Below the pieces are notes generated by a model that was not told where the DNA came from, did not search any database, and saw only the letters and a list, made by a program, of their open reading frames with translations. A stretch of DNA of 64,000 nucleotides from Triplophysa rosa (lineage: Eukaryota; Chordata; Actinopteri; Cypriniformes; Nemacheilidae). The stretch is from positions 11,960,614-12,024,613 of the forward strand of contig NC_079892.1 of NCBI RefSeq assembly GCF_024868665.1. The letters are read 5' to 3'. Position 1 is the first letter of the stretch, and every line of letters begins with the position of its first letter. Positions 35,501-48,215 of the stretch are shown piece after piece. The position numbers and the translations under genes are program-made.

Positions 35501-35698
35501 TATTGGATAATTCTATTAGAGTGAATTCAACATAAGTAGTCGTCTCTGAGATTTGGCTTGGCTATCGTTTTTCTTTACATGTACTTTTGTTGTTTGTATT
35601 CTTGAAATTAATGCACAGTTAAACAATGTATGACACAAACTATCATTTATGACATTGCAGTGATGTGCTGCGATTTCGAAGGATTTGTAAAGGTAAAG
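32571..35698. other. No gene recognised
   Basis: A fragment related to the CAGATTGCAGCTTT repeat lies near 32860-32915. A possible LTR-like fragment lies near 34255-34400. A TG/CG microsatellite is at 34969-35013. No coding exon was recognised. Confidence 0.4.
34969..35013 (+). repeat. (TG)n-like microsatellite
   Basis: Alternating purine-pyrimidine tract with TGTG and CGCG blocks. Confidence 0.85.
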
Positions 35699-36213
35699 TT
35701 AAAGCGATATTTCAGAGGCAAAACCCATGTTTTACTCACGCTCAAGACATCCTGACTGAATGTGACTTTCTTCTTGAAGAATAATGCAGTCGAAGGGAGT
35801 GAATGGGTGTCGACTTTTTGAAGCTCCAAAAAGTGCATCCATCGATGAAAGAACTGATTGACACGACTCTGGTTCACGCGCACCAGAGGGATAACGGAAG
35901 TTAGACATCAACGTTAATAGCATTTTCAATATGGATATTTCTCTTAAACAAATGCATCGATTCGCTTCAGAAGACTTTTGTTGAGACCACAGAGTCGTGT
36001 CGAGCAGTCCTTTGATCGATGGATGCACTTTTTGGAGCTTCAAAAAGTCGACGCCCATTCACTCCCATTCTACGGCTTGGAAGTAAAATGATACGTAATA
36101 TTATAACATCCGACTGCATTATTCTTCAAGAAGAAGGTCATATTCATTCAGGATGCCTTGAGGGTGAGTAAATCATGGGGAAATTTTGTTTTGCCTATGG
36201 AATATCCCTTTAA
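35699..36213. mobile_element. Palindromic TTAA-flanked MITE
   Basis: Element 35703-36209, with TTAA at 35699-35702 and 36210-36213. Left end AGCGATATTTC; right end read inward AGGGATATTCC. Long inner arms match: cgactttttgaagctccaaa and aagtgcatccatcgatgaaa near 35812 are mirrored at about 36015-36055, and gaagaataatgcagtcg is mirrored near 36110. Reading frames on both arms are palindrome artefacts. Confidence 0.75.
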
Positions 36214-36379
36214 TCTAAAAATGAATAATCATTTAATCGTCCTTGTGACGTTCCAAAAAAGACTTAACTTCATCTTTGTCATAGTCTCAATCTTATGAAT
36301 TTAAAAATGAACACATTTCAAAGTTTTAAGTTTTTTTCATTTTTTATTTTGTTTTATCTCTAGACATTTGGTAGATGCT

Positions 36380-36764
36380 CATTATTGATTGGTAATTATT
36401 TAATGCCCCGCACCTGTTTTCCTCTTGATTTGGTTTCCTATTTAATGCCCTTGTGTTTGCTGTCCTTTGCCTGTTTGTTTTGCTACCAAGTCTTGTCTAA
36501 GGCAATGCGTATTGTTTCCTGCGCTGTAATCTCAGTTCAGTTCAGTTCAGTTCAGTTCAGTTCAGTTCAGTTCAGTTCAGTTCAGAAGTGTTGTCTTAGT
36601 CCAGTTTAGTTAGTTTATTGTTCCTGTCGAGTCTAAGTTAAATTCCCCTTATCATTGTTGTTTTACCCCCTCGTGGGTTTTTGCTTTGTGTTTTATAATT
36701 AAAGTCCTTGTTTTCCACCACCTCCAGTCTGCTATTGGGTTCTCTGCCGTGCACATCAATGACA
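36380..36764 (+). mobile_element. LTR-like fragment with TTCAG microsatellite
   Basis: The sequence from about 36390 (atgccccgcacctgttttcc) to TGACA at 36764 resembles the 3' half of the LTR at 21622-22157: a cctcgtgggttttt block, attaaagtcc in the poly(A)-signal region, then ctattgggttctct and gtgcacatcaatgaca. No 5' LTR end or target duplication was found, so it is probably truncated. Confidence 0.5.
36536..36585 (+). repeat. (TTCAG)10 microsatellite
   Basis: Ten perfect TTCAG units inside the LTR-like fragment. Confidence 0.95.
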
Positions 36765-39700
36765 TATAGGACCATACTTTTTTTATCATATGTTTTTTTT
36801 ATCATTATGCAAGAATAATGATCAAATATAACGTATCCCATAAATTATTTATTTTAAAGAATAAATATGCGAAACGTGTCCATTGGTTATTTCAATGCAA
36901 TTATCAATCCTTGGCTAATAATTCATGTGCATTGCCTAGCGGTGTAGTTGATTGCTGCAAATATTTAGTTAAACATGTAGATTTTCAAAGCACAAAATTC
37001 TTCCAGTTTGAACTTGTCGACCTTCATGGTTGTCAAGTTGACCACGCGTTTTAGTTCATTGAGTTTATGAATGATTGTGTGTTGCTGGATGATTTAAAAG
37101 GTAGGTAAACATCTGTGCGGATAAAATTGGGTGTTTGAGTAAATTTTCTACACTATTGTAATGCAATACAGATATATATTTACTTTTTTTTACTGTAAGT
37201 AAATATAGACTGCTGCAATTACAAAATAAAGATTATCCACTAAATGATGCAAGCACACAGCAAAATATCTTTATTGAACGAAGTATTTAAATAATGCACT
37301 GCTGGAAATACAATGATGATCTCTTAAATAAGAGTATTGAGACTGAATTTAATAATGAGTCTTCTCATGGAAACAGAATACAGACCAATATGTTTAAACA
37401 AATATGTTGTTTACAGCAGAAGAAAATGATCAAGTTTAATCCCAGTTAAATTCACTGATGTGATAATCATAAAGAAAACAAGCTCCTGTAGAGCTTGTAG
37501 TTGATGTCGAACATGAAAAACAATTCTAAAAATAAACGTGTTAAACTTGAAGTGCCTGGTGCAGACCTTGTGCTCCAACTGGCAAGCACCCAGCTGCACT
37601 CTTTTGGAGTCACCTTCAACTGAATCATGTATTGTTTTTATCTGATTTAAAAAAGTAAACCTGCTCCATTTTGGGAAATGTTTCCTGTCCCGTGAATCTA
37701 TTTTACTGTGAACACAATTTTAACCAATAATGCTTGGCTCAAGATTTTTATCATTAGATTTTGTCACTTCAAATTGCATTTATATTATATATTATGAATA
37801 TGTAGACATAAAATTACATTAATTCCAACCTTTCCAAATCTTATGCTGAATGTTTTCAAATAAGTCTTTTTTACCACTACTTGGCCCCAATGTGTTTTGT
37901 GTTTGTACCATTTAAAATAATTGAAAACTAATATTTTACTTAAAAGTTGCCTTAATTTAAATATAAATACAATTATTTTTATCATGTCTAAATATTTCTG
38001 CTGAACTGTAGTATCATATTAGTTCATAATAAGTACGATCAAGGCATCTTTGTGGCGCCAAGGCAGGTCAATATTTCAAAAGTAAAGAGTGGTTATTCAG
38101 CATGATGCAGGAAATCAGAGTATGTGTAATGATAATATGAATGATGGCACAACGCCTGCTGCTTCTTCATAGTAGAGTCAATGTGCGTATTTCATAATGG
38201 CATGCTGGTGTCAATGATCCGCGGTAGTGTATGAGTTGAGCGCTTATCTGTGATCTTTCTGACGGTTTTAACTCTGGTGAGTTAAAATATTACAGATGAA
38301 ATCTGAACAGAGAAACGTCAGTTTATGAAGTAACCTCACATTCCTAATATCCACAAACATTGCCTATAAACTGTTAAAATGAGGTATTGGCCAAAACTTA
38401 GAATTTGAGTATAATATAGAAGATTTGTTATACAAATAATGTTATTATCGTATGTCGAGTTTGTGTTTTGATTTAGCAATGTGTTCTTCATTTATGGGGT
38501 TATATCAGAAAATAAAATTTAACTAATGCAATAAAATAATTAATCTTTGGATTAAGATGAGCTTTGGGAGAAATGCCCTGATATGTGGTGTCATGGGTGT
38601 CCAGAGTTCAAGTTCCGTTCCTGTTTTTTTTCTACCTCTCTGTTTGCGCTATCAAACAAAAAGATCAAGTTTGCTTTGCACTTTAAAGAGCAAGTAAACC
38701 CACATTAAATAACAATTACAACATATTGACGCAATCATGGACAGTTAACACCCAATCTTAACAATGACTGCGTGCATGATGTTCTCAAGATAATTGATCA
38801 GGGCAGTTTGATTTGATTTTCAAAGGGTCATCAAAGATGCCGTTGACTTCCTAATGCGTAATCCACTCAACAGATCCCTTTCAGTAGAGCATTATGCAAA
38901 CATGTCTGATGTCTGCACCTCTCTGCCCGACCTACTGCAAACCAACAGGATGTCAGTCCCCATGGGGCAATACAAGGGTCAAAGAGGACACCTTAGCAAG
39001 CTGATCTTTTAGCTCTGAAATATCAAAAGAAAAAGTGTGTGATTGATGCACAGCTTTTCCTGAGAACACTGATTGTAAACATAAACATCGGCACATTGTT
39101 TTTTTTAAAGACACACTGTACAAACATGACAGCAAGGCTGCCCAGGCGGGAATTTTGTAAAGAGTTGTTCAGAACCACGGACAGCGCACATTAGTTTAAC
39201 TGCTGAAGGATACACTAGAACTGTCTGTCACGGGTTTAACCATTTCCATGGTAATAATGTCCCAAGATCCTTTGCACTCTGAAGATCAGGCCAGTTAAAG
39301 CAACTTTGGAAGAACTTAAAGTAAAAATGCTAAACACAGTGCTTACCAGTACTATGAGTACTGTAGAAATGTCCGACTACCACTTATGAAACTGCATCGG
39401 ATTGAGAAAAACTGCAATAACACCATGTGTATTCGGTGTCTTCTTTATTTTTCCTAATTATATCTCTTTACTACAATGACTAATGCCTATAAGCTGCTTT
39501 GCAACAATGCTGACCAAAAATGTCCAAATCTATTCAAAAATACATCTGTTTATCATCAAAGCCCAGGAGACTGATTACTTCAGTAAAAAACTAGAGCACC
39601 GACAAAAAATTAACAACACATTAACGGTCATTATTGCTTTATACTTCATTTATGTGTGCTTTTTGTTTTCTTTTGCACGTTAGAATAATTACCCCAAAAG

Positions 39701-40227
39701 TTTAATGTTTGCTCCATTTTGTACCATGCTCCTCATATTTTGATGTTCAAACTTGTAGCATCATCAAAAGCAAATCCATACACGCATATATTATATTTAT
39801 ACTTCTTTAACACCTTCTGGTGTTTGTGAAACTGTTGAATAAAACTACAAACATGCTGTTATTGACATATATCAGCACTTTGCGATAACCTAATATACAT
39901 ACAGCCATAACACACTCATGTTGGGGCGTTGTCATAACCGTACATTTCATGCAATTATTCACTGAGGTTCTGAAGTTTTAAGATAGTGGGTAATGGAGAA
40001 AAAAATATGTTCTTTGAGTGCACTTGACCGTTTTAAAGTATGTGAGAGGAGAAATCAGGAACAAACAGGAAAGTGTGAAGAACACAGAGCAGAACCCGAC
40101 TGACATCAGACATACATCTTTCTCTGCTGAGGTGTAACAACATTCCTTACATTTTTACCTTCCATCCAATTACAGACAGGACGACTCTCCAAAACACAGT
40201 CGTACCAAACTCGAATCCAAAGTGTGC
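36765..40227. other. No gene recognised
   Basis: AT-rich. Short frames (36818-37054, 38953-39135, 39483-39683) have no recognisable domain or exon signals. Confidence 0.4.
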
Positions 40228-40668
40228 TTAAAGACGCAATCTGTAACTTTTTGATGTAAAACAATATTAAGATTAAAATAATGGTTTATAGATGCTGGTA
40301 TGAAATGTCCGGTTGATGCCATTTAACCCTCATAAAGATAAAGGGATAAAGTTCACCCCAAAATGGAAATTAGGTCATCATTTACTCACTCTCATGTCAT
40401 TTCAAACCTGTATGACTTTCTTTCTTCCGCAGAACACAAAAGAAGATATTTTGATATTTTTTGGTAACCACACACGTACATATCTATTCACTTCTATTGT
40501 AGACACAAAACCAATGCAAGTCAATAAGTACTGCCCGTTGAGCAAATGATGATAGAATTTTCATTTTTGGGTGAACTATCCCTTTAACGCCATTTGGCAA
40601 TCCACATAAAAAAGATATGTGTCAAACAGAGATGTCGATAGAGAGGCAAGTTAGAGATTGCAGCTTAG
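40228..40668. mobile_element. GCAATCTGTAAC-type repeat split by a MITE
   Basis: The left part starts aaagacgcaatctgtaactt. The right part ends gttagagattgcagctta, the inverted match. Between them, at about 40330-40580, sits a second element. Other fragments of the outer family are near 32860, 43980 and 49537. Confidence 0.55.
40330..40580. mobile_element. MITE with GGGATA(A)GTTCACCC ends
   Basis: The left end aaagggataaagttcacccc mirrors the right end gggtgaactatccctttaa. Its core (tcatttactcactctcatgt, atttcaaacctgtatgactt, gaacacaaaagaagatattt) belongs to a very abundant cyprinid element by my recognition. It is nested in the repeat at 40228-40668. More decayed copies are at 47985-48215 and 57640-57860. 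Confidence 0.75.
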
Positions 40669-41889
40669 GACGATAGCACTTCCGCTTTGATCTACTGGGT
40701 TAAAGCGTTTCGCTTTTTCGCTTTTTATTTTTTGCAAGATATTCAAACTTTGTCACAAATTATTTGTCACATTATTTTCCAAAAAGTGCCCACTCTGAAT
40801 TTCAACACACTTACATTTAGGCAGGACTAAATTAAGCTTGCTCAAAGGGAAATGAAAGTGCTTGCTTATGTTTAAAGAAGGGTGGATTTCTATTGCACAA
40901 CTTATCGAAAGGACCAGTTTGTTTACTTCAGTTGTCCTTTTTCACAGAGCTAAATAAATCCAATAAATGTATCTATTTTTTTTAACCTTTTTTTAATGAG
41001 TAACATTTTATGTTTAATACTACTTTTATGTTTTATTTTTATAATTTTATAAATAAATATTGGCAGCTATTACTATTAAGACAATAGCTGCCAGCTAGCT
41101 AAGCAGATGCTTATTCTGATAACAAATTAAAAAACAAACAAAATAACAGTATTAAAACCTAACATTGAATTCAAACTTAATGAAGGTTTTTGGGTGAGTC
41201 TTAAATTTATCCACCAGCTCCTCATGGCATGAAACATGACACAGCAACCTACTGAAACCACACAGGTGCCACTTCTCTACAGATACAAGCAAATTTGCAC
41301 CTGCACCTTTTCCCCATATCTTTAACTGGTTAGGAGAGCACAGTTTACTAATTTTATACAACCCACTTCACATTGCAGCTCTTTGTGTGGGAGCTGCGAG
41401 CAGAGACCAGCACTGGCTTCATTACTTCTGAACATCTGCACTCCATAACATACCAGCCGCTGCATGAATTATGACAGTGTTGAAGAAATGAATGACATTG
41501 TTCATCTTTATTAGCTCAGATGACGATGACGATACGCCACACGTCAACGCGCCTTCAATAACATCAAGCCACGTTATGGATCAAAACACAAGGGCCTCTG
41601 TCACAGTGTTCCCAATGGGACCTTCGTTCTGGATCCACAACGTCCGTCAGAGCTTCGACTCTCTGATCACTGGAAAATAAATGAGGGGGCTAATCACAAA
41701 CCATTCGCAGTCTTTGAGGGAGATGTTTCCAAGACGCCTTCTCTTGGCAAAGGTCTTGACACGAGAACACTTGACAAGTATGTGGAAAACGCTGCAACAA
41801 CCGTTTTTATAATCAGGACAGTTGGCTTGTTTTGTAGTACAAAAAAATATCATGAAATTAGTTTTTTCTCCGTAGTTCACTTTAGAGAG
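40669..41889. other. No secure gene; one weak exon-like block
   Basis: AT-rich except about 41500-41690, where a plus-strand frame of ~60 codons ends in TAA followed by ATAAATGAG. It is preceded by ctttattag, a weak possible splice acceptor. The peptide starts with an acidic run (DDDDD) and matches no family I know. Confidence 0.3.
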
Positions 41890-41984
41890 CAAAAAGTCAG
41901 AGGATCAATCCCAGGGAACACAATAGTATAGATTGAAAGCACTGTAGATTGCTTTGGATAAAAGCATCTGGCAAATTGTCACAA
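41890..41984 (+). mobile_element. Truncated tRNA-derived SINE tail
   Basis: A degraded B-box-like segment (ggatcaatcccag) is followed by the tail gctttggataaaagcatctg, as in the SINE at 57370. The 5' half is missing. Confidence 0.55.
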
Positions 41985-43700
41985 TTAAATGTAATTATTT
42001 TTGAAAGCGAATAGTTAAATATTGATATATTTATTTATTTATTTATTAAATAATAAATATTTATAAATACGTAAATAAATATTTATAAATATACATTATA
42101 TGTATATTATATCTCAATTAAAGTAAAAAATGAGTGTATGTTGTGTTTATTAACAAGAACAAATTATGTATAATTTATTTTTATAAAATAAGATATGAAT
42201 GAGATGTTTATAAATATATAGTATATCTAATGTAAATATATTATATGTTATTTTATATTACACAAACAGTAAATGTGTGCATCGTTTCAAAAATGATTCG
42301 ATATCTCTGCTGGAAAGCAACACAAGTCCTAATGAAAACCATTCTTGCAGTGACGCACAACACAGAATTCTCCGGTTTCCCACACCTGGAAATATTTACC
42401 AACACTGCGCTAACACGCTTGTTGTCTTAACTAACAGGGCCAAATAATGTGTACTCGACTAACTTGAATAACAAAGCAGGGTCCTAAACTGTATTTGTAT
42501 TCTTCACTGCAGCCAAACACGTTTCTTTATTCTGCCTGGAAACAGCCGCCATACCGTCTGTCACGTTTACAACACAAATGAGTAAGAACAATGGGGAGCG
42601 CCATGAAATGATGCTGGGAAGTCTCCTCCATGCCAAGACATTCAAACAAAGCGAAAAAAGATAAAACTTTACCCATTTCATTCCCGATAAGCTTGGGATA
42701 GGCCCCTGTGATCTGCTGTTTACATTGTGGCAAACACTCCAACAATTTCCTTCTCATTTCCCGTTTCGCTGCCCTCTGGAGAATGAGAGAAAACATTCCT
42801 TCATGTTTCCAACCCCAGCTGAGGTTGGCTCAAAAAGTGACGTAATTTCTCGACAAAGAATGAGGTTACTTACGTGTCAAAGCATTTAGCGATGCCACCT
42901 GTGGAAAAGGCACGACTTGGGTCTGTTGGGTCAGATAAGCTTTAAGCATCCGGGTTAGATCAGCACACACCTTTTAAATGACAAAATAGCACTTAATAAG
43001 AGAAAGTTTTTATTATAGCACTAATGGTGTGCAAATCCAAAAACAATAGTGTGATGGTTTTTAATGGAAACCCTACATGACTACATGAAAATTCTATTTC
43101 CTGTAAACAACCACATGAACTGGGAGATTTATTACCATTCATTAACTACGGTTTGCATTTACCAACAAAAACAATGGCGTGCCATGTACTAAGAACGATA
43201 TTTTTGTTTTTCATTCCTCAAGTTAAAACAAAGGCACCATGAGCTGATTCAATTAACTCCTGGGAAGGTTCCTGCACATAACTACGAATTTGTGACTGGA
43301 GATGACTGTATCTTCAGAGACACGCAAGCGTGCGTCTCATTTATAAGTCCAAGCAAGTCTTCACTTGGGGAAACTGTCTTACGAATTTGACAAAAAACTT
43401 GCCGCTGACAGAAGTTTGGAATTATTTACAATGCCCTGTCTCCACATGCACTGCACGCTTTCCAACTGGGATTTTTTTAGGTGAATCTCACAAAAACATG
43501 TTAAGGTCACTTGGGATTCAAAAGATAAAACATAGAAATTATATTCAGCATTAATGAAATCAAGACCTTTAAGATTTTTTTGGATTATGACATTATTTTG
43601 ATATGCACTATGTGGCTGCACAGAACTGAGATGCCTTCACATTTTCGCTTCTTTGCTGAAGGAGATAACGTATTTATGAAACGCATTCTGTAGAGCAGTT
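41985..43700. other. No gene recognised
   Basis: Very AT-rich around 42000-42260 (TTTA and TATA tracts). The frames at 42484-42796 and 43379-43621 show no domain. Confidence 0.4.
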
Positions 43701-44035
43701 TGTCTGTTTAGGGCTACTGTAGAAACAACATGGTGACTTCCATATAAGGGGACCAGCGGTGTATGTAGATAGAAATAGCTCATTCTAAGATAATAAAACA
43801 TAACGCTTCATTATGTGAGGTCTTTATACACCTCTGAACACATAGTTATGTCCTCCAAAAAATGACAGATTGGACCTTTAACTCTGCAAATGAGTAGTAA
43901 CTTTTACTTAAAAAAGTAGTAACTTCTTTTTAAATTTATAATTTGAGCAACAAAATTAGGTAATGTAACAAGAAATTTAAGGTTTCAAACAGAGATGGCG
44001 ATAGAGAGGCAAAAGGAATTACAGCTTTAAACAGT
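43701..44035. repeat. Dispersed repeat fragments
   Basis: The block from ctactgtagaaacaacatgg to tggacctttaactc resembles a common cyprinid repeat. It is followed near 43980 by a fragment of the family at 40228 (caaacagagatggcgataga). The boundaries are approximate. Confidence 0.45.
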
Positions 44036-46470
44036 ATTTTCTATGACTGCCAATAATGACTGTTATTAATACATTTATTTTTACTACTGCAGTGTTTAAT
44101 TTCGTTACTATTCAAATTAAATGATTTTTCTTTATTTGTCGTATACTTTTTTTGTGTTACTAAAATGTTGTGTTTCCTAATAATAGGTCTTATTTTCATT
44201 AAGCAAGATATACTTATTACAGTGTTAAAATGTCTTGAAATGTTCTTGAGCTCACCCACAAAGACGCCACATTAATAATAAAAATGGCACATGAAAGCAT
44301 CCAGTGGTCACATGTTTAAGGGAAGATTCCTAAACCAGGTCTAGGAGAAACATACCGGGACTAAAGACAGGATTACTTAGTCTTTGCCCAGTTCTCACGT
44401 TTTCTGTTCTTCTGCATTTTCTCTTTCCTCCATCCTTTGTGTCCTTTTCAGCCGCTGGACAATGAAACGGTTAAGAGAAAGCGGTCAGAGGTCACTTATT
44501 TAGGAAACTAGCGCCTTCAAAGCATGCCTTCCCATTTAAAGGAGAAAATAAGGATTTGGAGAGCCCACCACAGACTTTGCCCTTTCTGGAGCAGACCGAC
44601 TGATGTCATAGGTCACATTCCAGTGAAGCGGGCCAGTCCTCTGTTTGATAGTAGGTTGCTGACTCATTACTGAAAGCAGGATTGGTTGGGGGAAGGGAGA
44701 GAAAGTGAAGAGACATTATATTATTATCTTCCTCAGTGCAGGAAGACTTTCAATCTATCTTTTGTATCTTATCTCCTGATTCGAGTGGCACAGGGCTGTC
44801 TTTGTTGGGCAGAATATGCACTGGCACGCTTAGCAAGAGGAAAAACTGGCAAGGTTGTGCAACACTTTGTGAGTGAATTGTGACCTCTTAACAGAGTTAA
44901 TGGAGCTTTAATCGTTGTGTGTGTGTGTGGGAGGGGTGTCTGTGGTTGTGTTACTAGAATAATAGAGCAAAAAGCCAAAATTACACTTTATTGAAAAATA
45001 TTTTAGAGAACATCATGTGTTGTTTAACCCAGACATTACAATTCATTTGCTGCCTCCAAAAACATCTCAATCCACCATAAAATTCTCTCTGAAGTTGACT
45101 TGTGCATCGTAAATCTTCTGAAGCCACGTGAGGAACGTACTGAAATTTAAGTCAGTGTTTGCTGAGATATTATCCAACACTGCAGCTCTCAAATCTTATT
45201 TAATAAGTCTAGACGTCCAAATATTGCACTGCAATGATCTGGAACACCATTAGTTGTCGTGCCATTGGTTTAAGTCAACATGACTGCCAAGTTAAATATA
45301 GAGAAGTGCAAGTTTTATAACTGTTTTGTTATAATGTTGGCCAACAGTCACATGCTACAGTACACGCTACAACTACTGCTTAGCTTTTTTTCACGAGATT
45401 GCTTCGCGTGTGGGTTTGACTTCATGTGGCTGCATAGATCGATCTGCGTATGGCAGCGACTCAACAGTACTGCTTTGAAAATGCTGTCATGATACTTTGA
45501 TGTAATACAGCAGTCGATCAGTAACGTGTAGCATTAAGTTGAACACAACGTAAAAGTGGAAACAGAGGATAACGCGTGGACCTGACAACATTGACAGGCG
45601 ACGCAATTATGAGGGCATGCAGTAACACTATTTAAAACTGTGAATTTATCTGTGTTCAAACATTGTTAGAAACATTTGGGATAATGTACATTGTAAAAAA
45701 AACATAAATATTCTGGCACCTGAGGTGCCAGAAAAAAAACGTAAAAATTTTTTGTAAAGTCAAGCTACATGTTTTTCTTGTTATTTAACATTTTTACCAC
45801 ATGTTAAAATTACATGAAAATCCTGTAAAATTAAATTATTTTTTTATAGTGTAAGTACAGAGGTGAATAAAATATATAGCACTGTGCTAGAAGTTTTTAA
45901 TATTTTAATGCAAAAATCGTACAATTGTGCTGATAGTTCTACAAACTTTAAATGTCTCTAAAATTATTTCAGTGTTAGAACATTAACCGGATGAATTCTA
46001 CTGCCGCTGCAACCTGAGCAGCCTCATAGCGGCTACAACCATTGGAAGATCGGTCCCTTGCCTGCGGAAGAGTGTGACAACGTTTCTGCATTCGCCAGTT
46101 CCATCAGCTTAGTAAACAAATTCATGTGTATTGCACTGCTCACGGGGAAGCTTATATAGCGACATTAATTACGACACTGGTAACAGACAATTGCGCTTAT
46201 CAACCACCTGGGGAAACCGTGAGCAAAAGTTCTATACTGTGGCTTTAACTTAGATACCATAGGTCTTCTTACAGTAAACTACTGCAATGACTGTTTAAAG
46301 GTAAATCTTTAAATAGTCATTGCAGTAATTTACTTTATGAACACCTACAGTAACTAGCTGGAAACAGTGCTGCCAGTATGTTACTGTAAAAAAATAAATC
46401 GTAGTATGAATAAATCCAAGAATGAATTTAGCCAACCGGATCTCACTGGAATTCATAACTACTTGATGAA
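44036..46470. other. No gene recognised
   Basis: A GC-richer unique block lies at about 44440-44880. A repeat with a symmetric core (ctggcacctgaggtgccag) lies near 45712. The rest is AT-rich. Confidence 0.4.
45690..45850. repeat. Inverted-core TTCTGGCA repeat, copy 3
   Basis: The core ctggcacctgaggtgccag is flanked by aaaaaaacataaatatt on the left and aaaaaaaacgtaaaaa on the right. It is related to the repeats at 25489 and 32368. Confidence 0.5.
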
Positions 46471-46660
46471 GTGGCTATTTTGCATGAATTCATACAATGT
46501 GAATCGCACAAAAACATACGATTGTTAGAAAAAACAATACTAAAGCCCCTCCCCTAACCCCACCCCTAAACCCAACATCGCTGGCGCAAAAGGAAATCGT
46601 ACTTAAACATTTTAATGTTCGTAACTATTCATAAAATAGAATTTCTGTGAGATTGTGTTG
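46470..46660. repeat. Dispersed repeat with CCCTAACCCCACCCCTAAACC core
   Basis: The core cccctaaccccacccctaaa is framed by gaattcatacaatg on the left and ttcgtaactattc on the right. A partly similar fragment is near 56420-56650. Confidence 0.45.
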
Positions 46661-47984
46661 ATTTACTAGCTATTTGACCTGAAGACCACCTGGAACGTGT
46701 TCCCTGTTCATGACTTACTACCAAGAAAACACTGTGGAAATATTTACTTCTAAACATTTATCCTTATGTGAGGTTTATGAGCCACTATAGAATATGAATG
46801 ATGAGTATTATAGACTCCTAGCACTGGCTTTATGCCAATAAAGATATCTGTGGAGTTCGTCTGTTCCACCTAACGTGTTTCTCTTGGCACTTGTTACACC
46901 AAACACAGTTACCCTTTACATAAAAAACACATTATCATTAAAGCACGAGAACAAATATCAAACACATTCCATATTTCCTCTGTGCTCTCCTAGTTGTTGT
47001 CGCGTGATTCTCTTCTCACATAATCGTTAAAATCTGCAAGGGATCATGGACGATATTCATAAATCCAGATTTCGAACCGGTGCCTGACGCTGGCATAACT
47101 GGAACTTCTGGCCTCTCAGGAATGCGGAGCCGAGCGCTTCGAGAAAGTGATGCGCAAGTCATCCTTATCCGTGAGCTCACAGAAAGGAAAACATGGAAAC
47201 TGATAGCACTCCTGAGAACGGGAGTAAATTCGCTGAGTAATATGTTTTTCTTCTTGGCTATCGCTGATTGTTTTTGCAGAAGGGCCAACATTTTTTCAAC
47301 GTGGCTGATGTTATTTATTTAGTTGGCTTTAGTTAAAATGAATAGGTGTTTTAAAAATAGTTGCACGTTGTGTTTGGCTTTCACTTGTTCTCAACAATAG
47401 TTTGTGTGGGGTAAACTTCATTTAATGCATGTTTAATCGTTCTTTATTATTGGAGCCGAAATCAACACTATCCCTGTTTTTCTCAGAAAAAAATCTGTAG
47501 CAGATATCTGCCATTACATCAATGTTTCACAAAGTAAACCTATAAAAATTGTCCTTGCCCTTTCAGTGGCTCCACTTTCACTCTTTCAACTATTTACTGA
47601 TGGATTTTAAAGGTACAGTAGAATTTATAATGACTAAAACAGCACCATTTGCACACCATGGTCATCGATTCCAGATGAGATTGTTGACAGGCCGACAATA
47701 AAAATTTAAGGGAGGTGTTATTTTTGAGGTTTTATGTCATTGTGATACCAATAATGACCTGTCACGTCAAGCATTTATGGGTTGACCTTATTAAAATATT
47801 GCCTCATATACACATAAGAGAGAATTTATGAAGAATAAATGATGGTTAGCCTAATTTACAGAATATGGAAAGAAGCTGAATTGCACTGAAAAAAGGAGAA
47901 TGACTTTATTTAAATACTCGTCGTGTAACTACTTTAGTACAATCACTCCATAGTGTTTCAATGTTACCTGTTTGTAGATGAGTT
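46661..47984. other. No gene recognised
   Basis: Opposing short frames at 47016-47291 and 47080-47322 cover a GC-richer block, but neither is a known domain. Confidence 0.35.
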
Positions 47985-48215
47985 TTGAAAAACAAGATCA
48001 ACCAGATTGTGAATATCACCCAGAAATGAAAATTCCTTTGACTACCATTTCAGTTTTCCTGCTATGGTACTCAATGATGTCACAGAACTGAAAATTGCAA
48101 AATATTTTCCTTTATGTTCAGCGGAACAAAGTAATTTATACAGATTTGAAAAAACTTTAGGATGAGTAATTGATGACAAAATTTTAGTTTTGGGGTTAAC
48201 TATCCCTTTAACACG
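47985..48215. repeat. Decayed GGGTTAACTATCCC-type MITE
   Basis: The left end atcacccagaaatgaaaatt and the right end gttttggggttaactatccc match the ends of the element at 40330. The interior has diverged. Confidence 0.55.
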
